In this document: piece by piece, positions 11,671 to 21,325 of the stretch
Position numbering within the stretch: the stretch's first letter is position 1
Layout: each line of letters opens with the position of its first letter
From: Monoplex corrugatus
Taxonomy: Eukaryota > Mollusca > Gastropoda > Littorinimorpha > Ranellidae
Direction: 5' to 3'
Length of the DNA: 64,000 nt
Assembly: GCA_030674185.1 (NCBI GenBank)
Contig: CM060312.1
Coordinates: 4,241,740-4,305,739, forward strand
Program-made: the position numbers and the translations under genes
Notes under the pieces: generated by a model
Seen by the model: the letters and a program-made list of their open reading frames with translations, nothing else
The model's database searches: none
What the model was told of the DNA's origin: nothing

Positions 11671-12603
11671 CAGGAGGGTGCAAAAGTAGGTATACAGTAA
11701 GTATCACATCATTATTCTCACCTGTCTCACCTGTCGGCGTCACCGGGAACAGTGTTGGCCGCTGCACATGATGTCCTCACAAGTTGCCTCCAGCACTCTC
11801 GATCTTGGCTAAGTCTGACCACCTCCTGGAGTTTCTTGCCACTGATGTTTGTGATGTTTCTAGCAAGTGATGCAGGTGGCCGTCCTCTGTTTCTCTTTCC
11901 TTCCACTTTACCTTGGAGGACAGTGGACATCAAGTCTGTTCTCTCATTACGGATTGCGTGTCCAACATATTTCAGTTTCCTCCGTTGTATGAGTACTAGA
12001 AGCTTGCGTGTAGTACCCAACTCATTCAGTATGCTTTCATTTGAGCGCCTATCCGTCCATTTGACCCTCAGCAGTCTTCGGTAAAACCACAGCTCTGCTG
12101 CTTCCACTCGTCTTTCATCCTCTTTCTTCATTGTCCATGCCTCGCAGCCGTATAACATCACTGGCCAGACAAGACATTTTAAGAGTTTTATCTTAAGGTC
12201 TGCTGTTATGCTGTGGTCTTTCCAAATATTGTTCAATTGAACCATACTGTTCTTGGCCATTCCAATTCTCATCTTTATGTCTTTTGAGCATGTTCCATCG
12301 TGTGTCTTGACTGAACCTAAATATCTAAAGTCCTTGACATTTTCTAGAGGGACTTGGTTTAGCATGATCTGGTCCTGTCTAGTGTTATATTTGCCTGCAA
12401 CATCATTATTACAATGCTTAATTCCGCTCTCGGTTAGAGGAGTGTGTGAATATCGAGGGCAAGCAGTTTGAGTATCTGATGGATTAAAGCTGTGCTTGCT
12501 ATTACATGTATATGCAATATTCATTTGTTTGTATAATAAATGCAATGAATATTGTACGTGTTTTCTTTTTTCATAACTGTATATCTACTTTTGCACCCCT
12601 CTG
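11671..12603. mobile_element. Mariner-like TIR element (933 bp) containing an RTE LINE fragment
   Basis: The terminal inverted repeats are 28 bp long, at 11671-11698 and 12576-12603, and match at 25 of 28 positions. Each ends outward in CAG, and the core is GGTGCAAAAGTA. Each end is flanked by TA (11669-11670 and 12604-12605), the target duplication of Tc1/mariner elements, and the TA falls in the TTGCATA motif of the host minisatellite. There is no transposase inside. The interior is largely an RTE-type LINE C-terminal frame on the minus strand. It is a non-autonomous element that carries or was hit by a LINE piece. Confidence 0.85.
11727..12545 (-). pseudogene. RTE-type LINE reverse transcriptase, C-terminal fragment
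   Basis: An open frame of 272 codons. From about residue 60 it resembles the region after the palm of RTE-type endonuclease-reverse transcriptases: FRYLGSVKTHDGT, then LIKLLKCLVW-like helix and MLYGCEAWTMKKEDER, FYRRLLRVKWTDRRSNES, RKLKYVGHA, and a terminal NTVPGDADR. The endonuclease and catalytic palm are missing, so this is a 5'-truncated copy. The first ~60 residues are not LINE and probably come from the interior of the surrounding TIR element. The same C-terminus (PGDADR, then stop) is found at 15357. Confidence 0.8.
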
Positions 12604-12645
12604 TATATGCATGTGTATATTTTTTTGTTCGTTTACCGATCATCC

Positions 12646-12646
<1 letters not shown>

Positions 12647-12679
<33 letters not shown>
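12647..12679 (+). repeat. Poly-C run (about 33 C)
   Basis: An uninterrupted C tract just after the end of the 51-bp array. The complementary strand could form a G-quadruplex. The length is error-prone. Confidence 0.9.
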
Positions 12680-12680
<1 letters not shown>

Positions 12681-12739
12681 TGTGAAATTAGGCGCAAGAT
12701 TACTTCCTTTATTAAGGAGATAGGAGAATAGTTTATTGT

Positions 12740-12850
12740 CTTAGTAAGAGAGGCCGTTGCCGTGGGATCTTTTAAGTGCGCTAACTGCATGCTATACACA
12801 GGACCTATGTATATCGTTGTATCAAAGGACTAGCTCCCAGTCCATCAGTA
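12740..12850 (+). mobile_element. SINE body fragment
   Basis: It contains GCCGTTGCCGTGGGATCTTT, AAGTGCGCTAACTGCATGCT and GGACTAGCTCCCAGTCCATC in order. This arrangement is what I recall of a conserved core shared by molluscan SINEs. No tRNA head is visible. Confidence 0.55.
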
Positions 12851-12930
12851 GATAGGAAAGAAAAGTCATTGATTAGGTTACCATGCAGGGGACTTCATCG
12901 CTGTCCAGGTAGGTGTGATTTGTATTTATC

Positions 12931-12937
<7 letters not shown>

Positions 12938-13010
<73 letters not shown>

Positions 13011-13100
13011 TGTGTGTGTGTGGAGAGAGAGAGAGAATGTGTGTGTGTGTGAGTGTTTGTGTGTGAGTGTGTCTGTGTGTGTGTGTGAGTGTGTGTGTAG
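12938..13100 (+). repeat. TG microsatellite
   Basis: Pure (TG)n to about 13007, then interrupted by a GA run (13024-13035) and imperfect TG to 13100. Confidence 0.95.
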
Positions 13101-13104
13101 GTGT

Positions 13105-13440
13105 AGCAGGCGGCCACAATCTTGCTGGTATTAATGGTGACACACCAGTTATGTGCCCCTTTCTGACTAATATTGACCGCCTTTTGTACACAGGTAGTGG
13201 CAATCGACAGGTTCTTTGCAGCGCTCCAGACAGCGAGACCGTCTACGTTGGAGCTGTCTGTATAATATGTCTTGACAGTCTGTCTGTAACGTCGGTGATA
13301 AAGACTAGAAATAACGTTGGTGAAATGACGCCTCCTTGTGGTACGCCTTGTCTGATCTGGATGAGGTCACTTGGTGTCCCATTCAGACTGACCCTTGCTG
13401 TTCTGTCTTTCACGTAGCACTGTATCCAAGTGTGTATGCA
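13105..13440 (-). pseudogene. Non-LTR reverse transcriptase palm fragment
   Basis: Read on the minus strand from about 13430, the sequence gives a TWIQCYVKDRTARVSLNG-like stretch followed by IRQGVPQGGVISPTLFLVFI, the palm motif B region of a non-LTR reverse transcriptase. A degraded motif C follows near 13215-13245 in another frame (NVDGLAVW in place of a YADD core). Stops and frame changes show that it is dead. It is a short LINE remnant just upstream of the transmembrane exon of gene 1 and is unlike both the RTE and the L2/CR1 copies nearby. Confidence 0.65.
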
Positions 13441-13530
13441 TTATGTTACTGCATAGTTTATACACTTTGTCTTTGGTGGGTGTTCAGCTTATCGAATTAC
13501 CTCATCACTTTTATCTGACCTACGTTCCAG

Positions 13531-13809
13531 GGCCCACCTCCTACGTGGAGACTGCCGGCGTCGCCTACGCCAACAGACTGACGGGGGACGAGAGTGACCC
13601 AGGGGGAAACCCCACCCCAACAAACAACAACGAGGGAGAGGGTGGGGGTTTAAACGTGGGGGTGGTGGTAGGCATCGCCATCGCTGGCATCATCCTGATC
13701 ATCGCTCTGGTCGGTCTGGCCATCTACTGCTGTCTCAGGAACCGCAATGCCGAAATGGCCGACGTGGAGGCCAGCGATGGCCGCTCTGCACCCAGTGTCT
13801 TTACCTCCG
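13531..13809 (+). CDS. Gene 1, transmembrane exon
   Basis: It follows TACGTTCCAG and ends before GTAAGCAG. The 279 nt join in phase with both neighbours: one base comes from the exon at 5868 and one base is left for the exon at 15589. The peptide starts PTSYVETAGVAYANRLTG and passes through an acidic, Gly/Asn-rich linker. A hydrophobic span, VGVVVGIAIAGIILIIALVG, follows and continues into a membrane-proximal LAIYCCLRNRN. The CC pair next to the basic stop-transfer residues is a plausible palmitoylation site. This fixes the topology: N-terminal side outside, C-terminal side in the cytosol. The protein is a type I single-pass membrane protein, function unknown. Confidence 0.9.
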
Positions 13810-13889
13810 GTAAGCAGTTTTTTATTCAGATGATAAAAACGAAAATTCCCTCATGTAGCCCATATAGTCCGTGTTACAGCATGATTATT

Positions 13890-14045
13890 GCACTTTACAT
13901 GGTAATACATCGTAGGTTTTATAGGAGACTACCACGTGTCAACTGGACAGATAGAAGAACTGATAAAAGTATCTGGAAGAACTTGATACCACCAGAAAAC
14001 TACTAGCAGACATCAACAAGAGAAGAGTAAAATACATTGGCCATG
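13890..14045 (+). pseudogene. RTE-type LINE fragment, first half (split by LINE insertions)
   Basis: The frame reads HRRFYRRLPRVNWTDRRTDK and then continues, after a stop, as a KRRVKYIGHV-like piece. This is the same segment as FYRRLLRVKWTDRR...KLKYVGHA in the copy at 11727-12545. The rest of this copy resumes at 15150, so roughly 1.1 kb of other LINE sequence was inserted between them. Confidence 0.75.
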
Positions 14046-14054
14046 TGTCGCAAC

Positions 14055-14166
14055 AACAATACAATACAATACAATATTTTATTGATATAGCGCAAAATCT
14101 TGATAAAATCAAATCTAAGCGCTAAAACAGACACACACGCCCGCACGCACACACACACGCACTCAT

Positions 14167-14200
<34 letters not shown>

Positions 14201-14345
14201 CACACGCACACGCACACGCACACGGCTATAAATGGGGAGAAAATAAAAGCGATGGAAAATTAGAGAGAGCATATTATATACAATTATATATTACAATGCG
14301 ATTCCCCTCTGAGTGGAGACAGGCTGCAGAGGGGATTGAGTGAGG
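14055..14345 (-). mobile_element. Severely 5'-truncated L2/CR1-type LINE tail with internal CA repeat
   Basis: On the minus strand it ends in GCGCTATATCAATAAAATAT followed by (TTGTA)n. Upstream of this is the palindromic tail (AGCGCTTAG... then ...GCGCTATA) with a (TG)n microsatellite. Only ~290 bp of the element is present. It is inserted in the RTE fragment in a gene 1 intron. Confidence 0.75.
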
Positions 14346-14356
14346 TCAGGATTTTA

Positions 14357-14433
14357 TACAATACAATACAATACTTTATTTTGTATAGCGCAAAATCTTG
14401 ATAAAATCAAATCTAAGCGCTAAAACAGACACA

Positions 14434-14505
<72 letters not shown>

Positions 14506-15125
14506 CACACACACACACACGCACACACGCACACACGCACGCACGCACACACACACACACACCACGCACACACACACGGCTAAAATGGGGAGAAAGAATA
14601 AAAGCAATTTTATGCAGAGGAGAAAAGATGAGTTTTGAGAGCGGACTTGAAGGAGACAAAAGTAGGTTGCTGACGGACTGAGAGAGGAAGTTTGTTCCAG
14701 GAAAGTGGACCAGAAACAGAGAAGGCTCGTGGACCATAGGTATTGAGCTTAGTGCGTGGAAAGCGAAAAGTCAGAGGATCGGAGGCAGAGCGGAGGGTAC
14801 ATGAGGGAAGATAGATCTCAAGTAGGCTTGACAGGTAATCCGGGCCGGGGCTGCGTTATTGAGGCTTTTATAGCACATGGTGTCTAGTTTGTACTGTATG
14901 CGCTTTGATACAGGGAGCCAGTGAAGTTGTGCCAGGAGAGGAGATATGTGGTCAGCTTTTTTCTTTTTTAGTACAAGGCGTGCAGCATTGTTTTGAATGC
15001 GCTGCAGGATGTGAATGGTGGAGGCAGGAAGACCAGACAGGAGTGAATTGCAATAGTCAATGCGAGACATTATGAAGGAGAGAACGAGTTTTGCAGTTGT
15101 TTCGACAGAGAGATACTTCCTGATC
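14357..15125 (-). mobile_element. 5'-truncated L2/CR1-type LINE
   Basis: A second, longer insertion of the same family beside the first. Its 3' end (14357-14430) has (TTGTA)n and the GCGC palindromic tail, followed inward by a long (TG)n (14430-14575). The reverse-transcriptase C-terminal frame begins about 15070. Together with the 14055 tail it splits an older RTE copy. Confidence 0.8.
14771..15070 (-). pseudogene. L2/CR1-type reverse transcriptase C-terminal fragment
   Basis: The 99-codon frame reads MSRIDYCNSLLSGLPASTIH, LQRIQNNAARLVLKKKK, LLAQLHWLPVSKRIQYKLDT. It is closely parallel to the end of the long ORF at 24851-28234 (LDYCNSLLSG, VQNNAARLIF, LHWLPVEKRIRYK). The remaining C-terminus (PRTKLNTYGPRAFS, SWNKLPLSVR) follows in another frame down to about 14625, so at least one frameshift is present. 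Confidence 0.85.
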
Positions 15126-15149
15126 AGGCTTATACGATGGAGACAAGAA

Positions 15150-15357
15150 CACAGACCTCATGGCAACCGTCTTTCAAGAAAAACAGTGGCAATAAAGAAG
15201 AAAGGACAGACCTCCTGTCTCATACATCGAGAACATAACCAACATCAGTGGCTTAAATATTCAAGAATATATCCACAAAAGTCAAGACAGAGCGGCCTGG
15301 AGGGAGATGTGGTGTCAAAATGTGCAATGGCCAACACCGAACCCGGTGACGCCGACA
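15150..15357 (+). pseudogene. RTE-type LINE fragment, second half
   Basis: It reads TDLMATVFQEKQWQ, then after a stop PPVSYIENITNISGLNIQEY and SQDRAAWREMW, then in another frame ANTEPGDADR and a stop. This matches the end of the copy at 11727. A (TCA)n tail follows (15366-15425), a typical short RTE 3' end. Confidence 0.8.
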
Positions 15358-15365
15358 GGTGAGGT

Positions 15366-15425
15366 ATCTCATCATCTTCATCATCATCATCATCGTCATC
15401 ATCATCGTCATTATCATCAGCGTCG
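15366..15425 (+). repeat. TCA/CGT simple repeat, RTE tail
   Basis: Imperfect (TCA)n/(TCG)n directly after the RTE stop codon. It is best explained as the element's 3' simple-repeat tail. Confidence 0.75.
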
Positions 15426-15588
15426 TCATCACCGGTATCTAACAACACAGAAAACTGACGTGTGATTTCATACCTGTGTAGATTGGTTCTAGTGAAGATT
15501 CACCTAACACAATGCAGAGTAGATTGGTGCCAGTGAAAATATACCTTACACAATGCCGACAAGTGAGGGATAATTTCTGTCTGTGCAG

Positions 15589-16433
15589 GTAACTCCCAGG
15601 TGATGTTTGCGGGCTCCAAACAGCAGCGTAATGGAGGTGGGTCCTACGGTTCCATGGAGGACGTGCGCAGCTCCAACTCCTCCACGGACCGCGCCAACAA
15701 CATCTTCGCCAACAAGGGCTACCAGGCTGACGGCGACGACGACCACCGTTTCGACAGACAAGGGTCGTACCGACGTGAACGAGGCGGCCACAAAAACGCC
15801 GCCTTTGACGAGTCTGACCACTCGGTGGAGAGAGGTGGCCACATGTCCCGCAAGGACAGCGGACGTGCCGTCAAGTACGACAAGAAGAAGAACTTTTCCC
15901 GTAACGAGGAGTACGAGATGAGCAAGGTCAGCAAGGTGCCCAACGGCATCCTGAAGACCAGATCCAAGTCGCCCAACCGTTCCCAGTCGTCAACGGAGGG
16001 CAGCACGGTGGACAGCAACGCCCTGGTGTATGGGTACAGCCAGACAGCGCACGCGCACCCCAACACCCAGCACATCCCCACCCTAGAGCGCACCAGGTCC
16101 AGATCACGCTCTAGGGGCGCCAGCTCTCACAGGTCAGGGTCTGCGGGCCGGTCAGGGTCTGCGGGCCGGTCACGATCGGGGTCCGTGGGTAAATCTGCCA
16201 GCAAAGACGTAAAGAGTACGGGCCGTCAGTACAGCGACATGTCCCATTTTCTGGAAAAGCCCAAGTCCAGGCCGCGGTCTCGGTCAGGCAGCATGGGGCG
16301 GAGGTCGCGGAGTGATTCCAAAACGAGTGACAATGTGCCCAGTGAGGTCTCCTTCGCTCCATCCGGAGCCTCCTCCAAAAAAAATACCGGAGGACGGAGG
16401 GTTCACATTCAGGGTGTGGAGACGGACTTTTAG
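15589..16433 (+). CDS. Gene 1, terminal exon: cytoplasmic tail
   Basis: It follows TTTCTGTCTGTGCAG. The first two bases complete a Gly codon, then 280 codons run to TAG (16431-16433). The exon is GC-rich compared with its surroundings, as expected for real coding sequence. The tail is hydrophilic: NSQVMFAGSKQQRNGGGSYG, an acidic DGDDDHRFDRQGS patch, basic segments, and an Arg/Ser-rich region (TRSRSRSRGASSHRSGSAGR and GSAGRSRSGSVGKS, residues ~165-200 of the exon) with many possible phosphorylation sites. A second RS cluster is RPRSRSGSMGRRSRSDS. The C-terminus is VHIQGVETDF, where T-D-F fits a class I PDZ ligand. This suggests scaffold binding at the membrane, which is inference. No enzymatic domain is seen. 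Confidence 0.9.
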
Positions 16434-17218
16434 TGTTATGTATCGTTTCTTCTTTTTTTTTAACTGCTTCCTTAACTGGTTGACATTTTATCCTGGCCTT
16501 CATTTCAACAAATTGAGGACTGTGTATAAAACGTATCAAAGCGCTAATGTACGAATAGCTGGTCGTAAGAAGTTCTTAACACATTTATTGTACAAATCAT
16601 CATGTCTGCCCATCCATTTTCCGTAATCATTGCTTTCAAAATAATTCAGTTGTATTAATATTTTTTAAGTGTTTCACTAAAACAAGAAGACTGGAAAGAT
16701 TTGCATGGTGTTGATGGATGAAGGTAACCGCTGTGACAGCCTGATTGTGAGTCGTGTGGTGTGGTCAGGTGTAAGTGTTCCTGTGTGTTGGAGCCAGAGA
16801 CATAAACAGAAGGAATGGTGACTTTCGCGTGTCGCTGGACTTCACAACCTTACTTGGTCAACGCCAGCAGCCAGTCTGTGTTGACAGCGCGCCTGGGACT
16901 GAAAGGCTTACACAGATGTGTGGTTTGTGCCGTCCCAAACCCTCTACAGACAGCAACAAACTTCAACTGATCTGTCTTGTCAGCACTGACCTGTGGCCTG
17001 CCGGAATCGTGTGATCTGGTCAACAGACGGATCAAAAGACAAGGTGTTGGAAAGACTGACTTTTAAAGTAGAGAGAAGAACTGCATTGTGTGCTTAAAGT
17101 TGGAAAAGACTTTGACTTTTAAAACAGAGGAAGAACTGCATTCTGTGCTGAAAGTTGGAAAGACTGTGACTTTTAAAACAGAGGAAGAACCGCATTCTGT
17201 GCTGACAGTGAGCGGCTT
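16434..17218 (+). other. 3' untranslated region and flank of gene 1
   Basis: Non-coding sequence after the stop. No AATAAA lies near the stop. Candidate poly(A) signals are far downstream (AATAAA within 18590-18605, 21705-21715 and 22935-22945), so the 3' end cannot be placed. Two near-repeats of a GACTTTTAAAACAGAGGAAG phrase occur at 17100-17190. Confidence 0.45.
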
Positions 17219-17300
17219 TGTTAACCCTTTCACTGCCTCAATCTGTTCATCAGTTTTTTGCAGGAGGCTGGTTGTGGATAGCAGGGGAAAGGAGAGTGAA
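17219..17300 (+). mobile_element. Partial palindromic TTAA MITE
   Basis: It starts GTTAACCCTTTCACTGCC and contains GCAGGAGGCTGGTTGTGGAT, matching parts of the complete copies at 37235 and 51775. Only about half of the element remains. Confidence 0.5.
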
Positions 17301-17379
17301 AGGTGTTGGCTAGTTCCACAAGCATGGTTTGGTTCCTAACACTGTCAGCACTTGACGTCCATCAGGGTTTGGAGGTTGT

Positions 17380-17780
17380 TCATTACACTGGGATAGATCC
17401 ATATGTGCTCTGTCTAAATCTGCTAGAAACTACCTGGCAGACTATCCCGGCCTGCGCAAAACCCTCTGCACTCACAAGGTCTTGAAATGGGCTGGGGGTA
17501 TGGAGAGAATGGACCTTTGAAACACTAAACTGTCACAACCAGAATGATGGAAACATTACTACACCGACACAACCAGGATGATGGAAACATTATTACACCG
17601 ACACAACCAGAATTATGGAAACATTACTACACCGACACAACCAGGATGATGGAAACATTATTACACCGACACAACCAGAATTATGGAAACATTACTACAC
17701 CGACACAACCAGGATGATGGAAACATTACTACACGACACAACCAGCATGATGGAAACATTAAGACAGACGGCGAGCTGGC
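17380..17780 (+). repeat. SINE 3' part with internal 34-bp tandem expansion
   Basis: 17405-17500 (GGCAGACTATCCCGGCCTGC, GCAAAACCCTCTGCACTCAC, AAGGTCTTGAAATGGGC) matches 36900-36965. The end of the element (AACCAGAATGATGGAAACAT) is expanded into about seven 34-bp units, ACAACCAGRATGATGGAAAC then ATTACTACACCGAC, ending near 17765 in AAGACAGACGGCGAG. A minisatellite has therefore arisen inside a retroposon. Confidence 0.75.
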
Positions 17781-17968
17781 GTCTCCGTAGTGTAAGGGTT
17801 AAGATGACGTCCATCGGTTTTGAAAATGCCCTGTGTGCTAGTGTCTGTCCGCCATACTTATGATCATAGGATGATGAGTTATGTGTACGTTCATGTTTCG
17901 GATTAATGTCTTCCAGCAGTTTCTATGATATATGCAGGAAGAGAAAGAAAGATGAGGAGAGAGAGAAA

Positions 17969-17970
17969 GG

Positions 17971-18058
<88 letters not shown>
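17969..18058 (+). repeat. TG microsatellite with GA tail
   Basis: (TG)n from 17970 to 18031, then (GA)n to 18058. Confidence 0.95.
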
Positions 18059-18726
18059 CTTCAAATGAACCTTAAATCAGTGGGCACAAAAATTACAAAA
18101 CTCCCTCCACGAACGCCATTTTCCGTATGAAAACAAAATGTAAACTAAGTAGGCCTATACCTGAAGCAGATACAGTAAGCTGCATTATTCTCCTCGCCCC
18201 TGCTCCCAGCAGTGTGAAGACAGACTGCACAGAACAGTGAGACGTTTTGCTTTCACGTGATGTTTTGCCTGGACCTGGACACGTGTGTTGTATCGTGCTG
18301 TCAGGAACATAGGACTGAAGTGACTGTTGTGTTAGACCACCACTCAGCAATAATCTGTCACTCTTCCGTCTTTGTCCACTGGGCCAAGTGCTCCCTGTCC
18401 TTGTGTAAATGCACATCCTCTGTTGGAATAGGTCGTCTGGAACAGGACAAAGGATATTCTGCAGTATGGTACACACTGGTAGTCGTCCATCTTGCTGACA
18501 GTCATTTTTTCTTTTCAGTTCATCAGCAGTTGTGTCATTCATTTCACTCTGTGAAACAAGGTAGATAAAGAAAATTAATCGGTTTTGAGTAAACCGAAAT
18601 AAATTATTTGTTTTGTTTTGAATTGTATGGTTCACTGCCACTTTCATTGTTGTGTACTTGTGATTGTCAGCAGACCAAAGATGTGCTGAGTACTTCAAGT
18701 TGAACAGTGTTTAGAAATACAACACT
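18059..18726. other. Unique sequence, nothing recognised
   Basis: Open stretches on both strands are short and have no recognisable motif. An AATAAA occurs at about 18596-18602. Confidence 0.4.
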
Positions 18727-18769
18727 TGTGTGTGTGTGTGCGTGCGTGTATGTGTGTGTGTGTGTGTGC

Positions 18770-18833
<64 letters not shown>
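18727..18833 (+). repeat. TG microsatellite
   Basis: (TG)n with a few GTGC interruptions near 18740-18775 and a pure tract to 18831. Confidence 0.95.
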
Positions 18834-18994
18834 CATGAGGTAGACATCGATGCAGGTGTGCCTGTGCACTAGTGGTGCACACGTTCACTTCTGTTAAACA
18901 CTGATCCCAAAAGATTGAATTGAAGGTAGGGATTGAGCACAGCAATAAGGGTTGGGACAGGGGGTACTGGGGTAGTCTGACTGGCCACTTCAGT

Positions 18995-21325
18995 GTGATA
19001 GATAACGAGGACTGGGTGTGATAAATAACGAGGATTGGGTGTGGTGGTGTGACAGATAACGAGGACTGGGTGTGATAGATAACGAGGACTGGGTGTGATG
19101 GTGTGACAGATAACGAGGATTGGGTGTGGTGGTGTGACATATAACGAGGACTGGGTGTGATAGATAACGAGGACTGGGCGTGGTGGTGTGACAGATAACG
19201 AGGACTGGGTGTGATAGATAACGAGGACTGGGTGTGGTGGTGTGACAGATAACGAGGACTGGGTGTGGTGGTGTGACAGATAACGAGGACTGGGTGTGGT
19301 GGTGTGACAGATAACGAGGACTGGGTGTGGTGGTGTGACAGATAACGAGGACTGGGTGTGGTGGTGTGACAGATAACGAGGACTGGGCGTGGTGGTGTGA
19401 TAGATGAGGACTGGGCGTGGTGGTGTGACAGATAACGAGGACTGGGCGTGGTGGTGTGACAGATAACGAGGACTGGGCGTGGTGGTGTGACAGATAACGA
19501 GGACTGGGCGTGGTGGTGTGACAGATAACGAGGACTGGGTGTGGTGGTGTGACAGATAACGAGGACTGGGTGTGATAGATAACGAGGACTGGGCGTGGTG
19601 GTGTGACATAACGAGGACTGGGCGTGGTGGTGTGACAGATAACGAGGACTGGGCGTGGTGGTGTGACAGATAACGAGGACTGGGCGTGGTGGTGTGACAG
19701 ATAACGAGGACTGGGTGTGGTGGTGTGACAGATAACGAGGACTGGGCGTGGTGGTGTGACAGATAACGAGGACTGGGCGTGGTGGTGTGACAGATAACGA
19801 GGACTGGGCGTGGTGGTGTGACAGATAATGAGGACTGGGCGTGGTGGTGTGATAGATAACGAGGACTGGGCGTGGTGGTGTGACAGATAATGAGGACTGG
19901 GCGTGGTGGTGTGATAGATAACGAGGACTGGGCGTGGTGGTGTGACAGATAATGAGGACTGGGCGTGGTGGTGTGATAGATAACGAGGACTGGGCGTGGT
20001 GGTGTGACAGATAACGAGGACTGGGTGTGGTGGTGTGACAGATAACGAGGACTGGGCGTGGTGGTGTGACAGATAACGAGGACTGGGCGTGGTGGTGTGA
20101 TAGATAACGAGGACTGGGCGTGGTGGTGTGACAGATAACGAGGACTGGGCGTGGTGGTGTGACAGATAACGAGGACTGGCGTGGTGGTGTGATAGATAAC
20201 GAGGACTGGGCGTGGTGGTGTGACAGATAACGAGGACTGGGCGTGGTGGTGTGACAGATAATGAGGACTGGGCGTGGTGGTGTGACAGATAACGAGGACT
20301 GGGCGTGGTGGTGTGACAGATAACGAGGACTGGGCGTGGTGGTGTGACAGATAACGAGGACTGGGCGTGGTGGTGTGATAGATAACGAGGACTGGGTGTG
20401 GTGGTGTGATAGATAACGAGGACTGGGCGTGGTGGTATGACAGATAATGAGGACTGGGCGTGGTGGTGTGACAGATAACGAGGACTGGGCGTGGTGGTGT
20501 GACAGATAATGAGGACTGGGCGTGGTGGTGTGACAGATAACGAGGACTGGGCGTGGTGGTGTGACAGATAACAAGGACTGGGCGTGGTGGTGTGACAGAT
20601 AACAAGGACTGGGCGTGGTGGTGTGACAGATAACGAGGACTGGGCGTGGTGGTGTGACAGATAACAAGGACTGGGCGTGGTGGTGTGACAGATAACGAGG
20701 ACTGGGTGTGGTGGTGTGACAGATAACGAGGACTGGGCGTGGTGGTGTGATAGATAACGAGGACTGGGTGTGGTGGTGTGATAGATAACAAGGACTGGGC
20801 GTGGTGGTGTGACAGATAACGAGGACTGGGTGTGGTGGTGTGACAGATAACAAGGACTGGGTGTGGTGGTGTGTGATAGATAACAAGGACTGGGTGTGGT
20901 GGTGTGATAGATAACGAGGACTGGGCGTGGTGGTGTGACAGATAACGAGGACTGGGCGTGGTGGTGTGATAGATAACGAGGACTGGGTGTGGTGGTGTGA
21001 CAGATAACGAGGACTGGGCGTGGTGGTGTGACAGATAACGAGGACTGGGCGTGGTGGTGTGATAGATAACGAGGACTGGGTGTGATAGATAACGAGGACT
21101 GGGTGTGATAGATAACGAGGACTGGGCGTGGTGGTGTGACAGATAACGAGGACTGGGTGTGGTGGTGTGACAGATAACGAGGACTGGGTGTGGTGGTGTG
21201 ACAGATAACGAGGACTGGGTGTGGTGGTGTGGACAGATAACGAGGACTGGGTGGTGGTGGTGTGACAGATAACGAGGACTGGGCGTGGTGGTGTGACAGA
21301 CAACGAGGACTGGGTGTGGTATCGT
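18995..21325 (+). repeat. 31-bp minisatellite, about 75 copies
   Basis: The unit is ACAGATAACGAGGACTGGGC then GTGGTGGTGTG. Variants include TGGGT for TGGGC, TAGATAA for CAGATAA, AATGAGG and AACAAGG. Shorter units (GGGTGTGATAGATAACGAG) occur at both edges (19010-19215 and 21060-21120). Since 31 is not a multiple of three and no frame has a stop, the minus strand shows overlapping open frames of over 880 codons that are artefacts. Each unit contains AGATAA (a GATA-type site) and GGGCGTGG/GGGTGTGG (a GC/CACCC-type site). Confidence 0.97.

Noticed and set aside
10499..11771. Plus-strand 396-codon frame with a 17-residue repeat
   Set aside because: Product of the 51-bp array (a multiple of three, no stop). 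No gene context, and it continues into the mariner-like element.
15600..15921. Alternative frames and minus-strand frames over the terminal exon of gene 1
   Set aside because: Shadows of the real frame, which is fixed by splice phase and composition.
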